Assembly (NCBI GenBank): GCA_947452415.1
Contig: CANGCT010000008.1
Coordinates: forward strand, 1 to 45,921
Origin: Flavobacteriaceae bacterium
GTDB lineage: Bacteria; Bacteroidota; Bacteroidia; Flavobacteriales; Flavobacteriaceae
Length of the DNA: 45,921 bases
Reading direction: 5' to 3'
Numbering within the stretch: position 1 is the stretch's first letter; the number at the start of each line of letters is the position of its first letter. Under the pieces are notes generated by a model, which worked only from the letters and a program-made list of their open reading frames with translations, was not told the origin of the DNA and searched no databases. Shown here one piece after another: positions 42,001 to 45,921 of this stretch. Both the position numbers and the translations under genes were made by a program.

Positions 42001-43413
42001 TTATTTTTTGATATCAAAATAGGTATCGGCATTTTTATAACAAATTGCTTCCACCATAGTTCCTATGTTTTTAATATTATTAGGTAATTCTCCTTTTTCA
42101 ATTTCGTCGCCAAGAACATTACATAAAATACGTCTAAAATATTCGTGTCTCGGAAAAGAAAGAAAACTTCTAGAATCCGTTACCATTCCAACAAATCGGC
42201 TTAATAAACCAAAGTTAGAAAGAACATCTAATTGTTTTTCCATGCCGTCTTTTTGGTCTAAGAACCACCATGCAGCACCATATTGCATTTTACCAGCTAT
42301 TTTTCCATCATTAAAATTGGCTGCCATTGCAGCAAACATTTCGCTATCTCTTGGATTCAAATTATAAACAATGGTTTTGGTTAAACCGTCGCATTGGCTT
42401 AATCGTCCAAAAAACTTGCTCATGTTATCTGCCATATTCAAATCGCCAAGGGAATCAAATCCTTGATCGGGACCAATATCTTGTAGCATTTTGGCATTGT
42501 TATTTCTAATGGCTCCAACATGAAATTGTTGTGCCCAAGATTTGGCATTATTCATCAAAGCCAATTCAAATAAAACTGCCGATTTGTATTTATTGATTTC
42601 CAAAACAGAAACTACTTCCCCATTTAATGCTTTTTGAAATATAGAGTTTACTTCTGTAGAAGTATATTCCTCTCCATAGAAATTAGCATGACCGTGATCA
42701 GAAATACGACAACCCATTTCATGGAAGAAATCGTGACGTTCTTGAAGCGCTTTTATTAAACTTGGAAAATCGATAACTGGATAGCCAACGGTTTTTTCTA
42801 ATTTTAGAATCCAATCTATAAAGGCTTGCCCTTTCTCCATTTCGGATGCTTTATCCGGACGGAAGGAAGGCAAAACGGCTATTTCAAAATTATCTTCTTT
42901 TATTTTTTTGTGGTACTGTAAATCATCCGTAGGATCATCGGTAGTTCCTACCACTTTTACATTCATTTTTCGAAGTAAATTTTTAACGCTGTATTCTGGT
43001 TTTTTTAATAATTCTGAAGCCTGATTGTAAATACTTTCAGCTGAATCTGCATCTAATAAAGTAGTGATTCCAAAATAATTTTTTAATTCCAAATGGGTCC
43101 AATGGTACAACGGATTTCGTAACGTATACGGAACTGTTTCTGCCCATTTGGTAAACTTTTCATAATCGGTTGCGTTGCCCGTAATGAACTTTTCATCCAC
43201 GCCATTGGCACGCATGGCTCTGTATTTATAATGATCGCCATCAATCCAAATCTGTGCTAGATTTTCAAATTGTCTATCTTCTGCAATGTCTTTTGGTGAT
43301 AAATGGCAGTGGTAATCAAAGATGGGTTGCTTTTTTGCATACTCGTGGTACAGTGTTCTAGCGGCATCACTATGCAGCAAAAAATCGTCCGTAATAAATA
43401 TTTTATCCGACAT
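42001..43413 (-). CDS. uxaC: glucuronate/galacturonate isomerase
   Basis: Converts D-glucuronate to D-fructuronate (and D-galacturonate to D-tagaturonate) in the cytoplasm. The protein has 470 residues, the same length as E. coli UxaC. The amidohydrolase-type metal site HxH is visible in IFDYHCHLSPKDI near the N-terminus, along with further family stretches RMSDHGHANF-like (CRISDHGHANF), FHVGAIRNNNAKM and GMVTDSRSFLSFPRHEYFRR. It is preceded by uxuA (nine bases) and followed by the transporter gene. Together with UxuA and the SDR it completes the pathway to KDG. No signal peptide. Assignment is very secure. Confidence 0.96.
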   Translation of the reverse strand: MSDKIFITDDFLLHSDAARTLYHEYAKKQPIFDYHCHLSPKDIAEDRQFENLAQIWIDGDHYKYRAMRANGVDEKFITGNATDYEKFTKWAETVPYTLRNPLYHWTHLELKNYFGITTLLDADSAESIYNQASELLKKPEYSVKNLLRKMNVKVVGTTDDPTDDLQYHKKIKEDNFEIAVLPSFRPDKASEMEKGQAFIDWILKLEKTVGYPVIDFPSLIKALQERHDFFHEMGCRISDHGHANFYGEEYTSTEVNSIFQKALNGEVVSVLEINKYKSAVLFELALMNNAKSWAQQFHVGAIRNNNAKMLQDIGPDQGFDSLGDLNMADNMSKFFGRLSQCDGLTKTIVYNLNPRDSEMFAAMAANFNDGKIAGKMQYGAAWWFLDQKDGMEKQLDVLSNFGLLSRFVGMVTDSRSFLSFPRHEYFRRILCNVLGDEIEKGELPNNIKNIGTMVEAICYKNADTYFDIKK

Positions 43414-43422
43414 AAATTAGTT

Positions 43423-44583
43423 TTAAAAAAGACTTTTTTCAATTCCCATTTCCAAACCACGTAACTCCGCAAGACCTCTTAAACGTCCAATTCCAGAATA
43501 ACCTGGATTGGTTTTTTTATTCAAATCGTCTAGCATTTGATGCCCGTGATCTGGTCGCATTGGAATGATTCTTTTGGTTTCTTTTTGTTTTTTTAGTATC
43601 GATTTTACTACTTCATACATATCTACATCCCCCTCTAAATGGTTGGCTTCATAGAAATTTCCTTCGGCATCCCGTTGGGTACTTCTTAAATGAATAAAAT
43701 TCATTTTATCGCCATGACGGTCTACAATTCCAGGCAAATCATTTTCGGCAATAACTCCATACGATCCCGTACACATTGTAAATCCGTTAGACGGAGAATC
43801 AATTGCATTTAGTAATTGTATCAAATCGGCCTCAGTGCTTACCACTCTTGGCAATCCTAAAATTGGATAAGGAGGATCGTCTGGATGTATAGCCATTAAT
43901 ACGCCAACACTCTCCGCAACTGGTATGATTTCTCTTAAGAAATAATATAAATTTTCTTTCAATCTAGTAGCATCAATGCCATCATAACCTTGAAGCACTT
44001 TTAAGAAATCTTCTACGGTATAGGATTCTTCAGCACCAGGTAAACCAGCTATTATGTTTTGTTGTAATTTTATTTTATCGGCATCGGTTAACTTTTCAAA
44101 AGTAGCTTTTGCTTTAGCTTTTTGTGCTTCTGTATAAGTAGTTTCTGCTCCGGGTCTTTTTAGAATAAATAATTCAAAAGCAGCAAACTCATTGATGTCA
44201 AATCGCAATGCTTTGGAACCATCGGGCATTTCATAAGATAAATCGGTTCTTGACCAATCTAAAACAGGCATGAAATTATAGCACACAATGTTAACGCCAC
44301 ATTCCGCTAAGTTTTTGATACTTTGCTTGTAGTTTTCTATATATTTTAAATAATCGCCCGATTGTTTTTTAATATCTTCATGAACCGGTATACTCTCTAC
44401 AACCGAAAAAGTTAATCCTGCGGCTTCTACTTCATTTTTTCTTTTCATGATTTCGTCCACTTCCCACACTTGACCATTTTTAATATGGTGTAATGCAGTA
44501 ACAATTCCTGTTGCCCCAGCTTGTCTAGCGTCAGATAATTTTACAGGATCATTAGGTCCGTACCATCTCCATGTTTGTTCCAT
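43423..44583 (-). CDS. uxuA: mannonate dehydratase
   Basis: Dehydrates D-mannonate to 2-keto-3-deoxygluconate. The 386-residue TIM-barrel protein has the hallmark [20 protein letters not shown] at the N-terminus, then [16 protein letters not shown]. Metal-site histidine and cysteine regions follow: [39 protein letters not shown], and [10 protein letters not shown]. Length is close to E. coli UxuA (394). It is encoded between the SDR reductase gene (32 bases away) and uxaC (nine bases away). Its substrate, mannonate, would be produced by the SDR from fructuronate, so the three enzymes form a continuous route. No odd features seen. Confidence 0.96.
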   Translation of the reverse strand: MEQTWRWYGPNDPVKLSDARQAGATGIVTALHHIKNGQVWEVDEIMKRKNEVEAAGLTFSVVESIPVHEDIKKQSGDYLKYIENYKQSIKNLAECGVNIVCYNFMPVLDWSRTDLSYEMPDGSKALRFDINEFAAFELFILKRPGAETTYTEAQKAKAKATFEKLTDADKIKLQQNIIAGLPGAEESYTVEDFLKVLQGYDGIDATRLKENLYYFLREIIPVAESVGVLMAIHPDDPPYPILGLPRVVSTEADLIQLLNAIDSPSNGFTMCTGSYGVIAENDLPGIVDRHGDKMNFIHLRSTQRDAEGNFYEANHLEGDVDMYEVVKSILKKQKETKRIIPMRPDHGHQMLDDLNKKTNPGYSGIGRLRGLAELRGLEMGIEKSLF

Positions 44584-44615
44584 AACTTATTGTATCTAAT
44601 ATTAGTACTATATTT

Positions 44616-45440
44616 TTATACTCCGCTAAAAGCGCTAAAACCTCCATCAATAGGAATAACCACTCCAGTTACAAATGAAGATGCTTCATCGCATAAATAA
44701 AGCGTGGTGCTAATTAAATCTTCTGGTTCTCCAAATCTTCCCATTGGGGTTTGATCAATAATGCTGTTTCCTCTTGGTGTTAATGCACCATCTGGAGTTG
44801 TTAATAAGGCACGGTTTTGATCGGTTAAGAAAAATCCAGGAGCCAAAGCATTCACACGAATTCCCACTTTTGAAAAATGAACTGCCAACCATTGTGTAAA
44901 GTTGGATACCGCGGCTTTTGCACCACTGTATGCTGGTATTTTAGTTAAAGGTGTAAAAGCATTCATTGAAGAAATATTTAAAATACTGCAACCTTTTTTG
45001 CCTATCATGTCTTTTGAAAAAACTTGCGTTGGCAATAAAGTTCCAATAAAATTTAAATTGAAAACAAACTTTATCCCTTCGGCATCCAAATCAAAAAAAG
45101 TTTTGAAACCTTCGGTGGTATTTAGTAAGTCCTCTTCCAATAAAAATGGATTGGATGTGGTTCCTAAGGGATGGTTTCCACCAGCACCGTTTACCAAAAT
45201 ATCACAAGTACCCAATTTATCATTAACTTCTTTTTTGGCTGCTTCTAAGGAATCTCTTTCTAACACATTGGCAGCAACGCCAATTGCTTTACCGCCTGCT
45301 GCATTAATTTCGTTAGCAATAGCATCTGCGGCTTCTTTTTTTAAGTCCAAAAGTGCTATTTGGTAGCCTTGTTTAGCCAATGCTTTTGCCAATGTACCGC
45401 ACAAAACACCTCCTGCTCCTGTTATAACTACTGTTTTCAT
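44616..45440 (-). CDS. SDR-type fructuronate reductase (mannonate oxidoreductase)
   Basis: Predicted to reduce D-fructuronate to D-mannonate with NAD(P)H. The 274-residue short-chain dehydrogenase has TGAGGVLCG as cofactor motif (residues 7-15), NGAGG in place of NNAG, and the catalytic Ser of NISSMNAF, Tyr and Lys of AYSGAK. This short-chain protein differs from the E. coli UxuB family (long-chain mannitol dehydrogenase-like) and is the replacement commonly found next to uxuA in Bacteroidota and Gram-positives. It lies directly before uxuA and uxaC, which decides the function; sequence alone would only say sugar SDR. No gene symbol is given because of the non-orthologous replacement. Confidence 0.86.
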   Translation of the reverse strand: MKTVVITGAGGVLCGTLAKALAKQGYQIALLDLKKEAADAIANEINAAGGKAIGVAANVLERDSLEAAKKEVNDKLGTCDILVNGAGGNHPLGTTSNPFLLEEDLLNTTEGFKTFFDLDAEGIKFVFNLNFIGTLLPTQVFSKDMIGKKGCSILNISSMNAFTPLTKIPAYSGAKAAVSNFTQWLAVHFSKVGIRVNALAPGFFLTDQNRALLTTPDGALTPRGNSIIDQTPMGRFGEPEDLISTTLYLCDEASSFVTGVVIPIDGGFSAFSGV

Positions 45441-45533
45441 CTGTATATTTTATTTGTTTTTTAATGGAAGATGGAACGCCTAAAATCATGTGCCTATGTA
45501 TTGGAAAAACTTCCGTCATGGGCGTTTCATTAT

Positions 45534-45921
45534 TTAGTTTTTTATCGATTGAATTAAAGCCAAAACTGTTTTCGTTTCCGATTCTATGGTGGAATAATCT
45601 TTATCAGCCATCAATTGTTTACTGATTAATTTGCTTCCCATTCCTACAGCAGAAACTCCTGCTTTGAACCAGCCGCCAATATTTTCTTTAGTGGTATCCA
45701 CACCACCTGTTGGCATGAACAATAACTTTGGAAAAATATCTTTAATTCCGCTAAGAAATTCTGGCCCTAGCATATTGCCAGGGAAAAGTTTTATAAAGTG
45801 AATTCCAGCATTTTCGGCTGTTATTATTTCGGTTGGCGTCATGCAACCTGGGCTGTATAAAACTCCTTTGCTTTTTAAAAATGCAGCAACTTCGGGAACA
45901 AATCCTGGGCTGATGAAAAAA
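45534..45921 (-). CDS. eda: KDPG aldolase, 5' end cut by the window edge
   Basis: C-terminal 129 or so residues of 2-keto-3-deoxy-6-phosphogluconate aldolase; translation runs in frame from the right edge of the window. The visible part begins at FISPGFVPEV and contains YSPGCMTPTEI, then IKLFPGN, where the lysine forms the Schiff base in class I KDPG aldolases, and MPTGGVDTTKENIGGWFKAG, which binds phosphate. It would split KDPG to pyruvate and glyceraldehyde-3-phosphate, the last step of both uronate routes in this locus. A KDG kinase gene is expected just upstream, outside the window. A start at 45842 is only an internal methionine. Confidence 0.93.
   Translation of the reverse strand, partial: FFISPGFVPEVAAFLKSKGVLYSPGCMTPTEIITAENAGIHFIKLFPGNMLGPEFLSGIKDIFPKLLFMPTGGVDTTKENIGGWFKAGVSAVGMGSKLISKQLMADKDYSTIESETKTVLALIQSIKN

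Noticed and set aside
4625..45921. Reading the locus as an alginate PUL
   Set aside because: PL6 and alginate-lyase-fold enzymes would allow it, but five sulfatases and an FGE have no role on unsulfated alginate, and GH88 plus UxuA/UxaC point to glucuronate-type sugars.
4625..45921. Reading the locus as an ulvan PUL
   Set aside because: No rhamnosidase, rhamnose catabolism or typical ulvan lyase family is visible.

Overview
The window is AT-rich, and nearly every intergenic stretch is A/T runs. The organism is a member of the Bacteroidota, most likely a Flavobacterium-like species. The evidence is a SusC/SusD pair, a one-piece hybrid two-component regulator, Por-type (type IX secretion) C-terminal sorting domains, and promoter-like sequences of the Bacteroidota form TAnnTTTG. 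I did not run a homology search; all names come from motifs and family knowledge.

Layout. Positions 1-4500 (plus strand) hold housekeeping genes: aroB, a biosynthetic arginine decarboxylase, a deoxyhypusine-synthase-like protein and a small acidic protein, closed by a strong hairpin terminator at 4535-4572. Everything from 4625 to the right edge lies on the minus strand and forms one large polysaccharide utilization locus (PUL) of about 41 kb. In order of transcription (right to left) it has five blocks. (1) Uronate catabolism: KDPG aldolase (cut by the window edge), an SDR fructuronate reductase, UxuA, UxaC and an ExuT-like transporter, ending in a terminator at 40505-40550. (2) An uncharacterised beta-helix protein and the hybrid sensor/regulator. 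(3) A run of 15 tightly packed genes: GH88, GH2, a PL5/PL38-like lyase, two sulfatases, a beta-helix protein with a sorting domain, a PL6 with a sorting domain, a third sulfatase, a chondroitinase-B-like PL6, a formylglycine-generating enzyme, a cupin-like protein, a DUF1961 protein, a fourth sulfatase, a second PL5/PL38-like lyase and a fifth sulfatase. (4) susC-susD, ending in a hairpin at 7489-7519. (5) kduI-kduD-DUF4861.

How it fits together. The target appears to be a heavily sulfated, uronic-acid-containing polysaccharide. Lyases cut uronic linkages by beta-elimination, and five Cys-type sulfatases, matured by the co-encoded FGE, strip sulfate. SusCD imports oligosaccharides. GH88 releases the unsaturated uronate, which KduI and KduD convert to 2-keto-3-deoxygluconate (KDG). 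Saturated uronate, possibly freed by GH2, reaches KDG through UxaC, the SDR and UxuA. KDG kinase would be outside the window, and Eda then splits KDPG. The exact polysaccharide cannot be fixed from sequence. Alginate is unlikely because of the sulfatases. Ulvan is unlikely because no rhamnose genes are present. Dermatan/chondroitin-like or sulfated glucuronan-like substrates remain possible.

The most notable non-coding observation is that the susC promoter region and the promoter region of the 15-gene run share the same arrangement: ACCCTA, then GGATTTT(T)G, then a TATTTTT(G/A) -7 element at nearly identical spacing. This is a candidate binding site for the PUL's own regulator.
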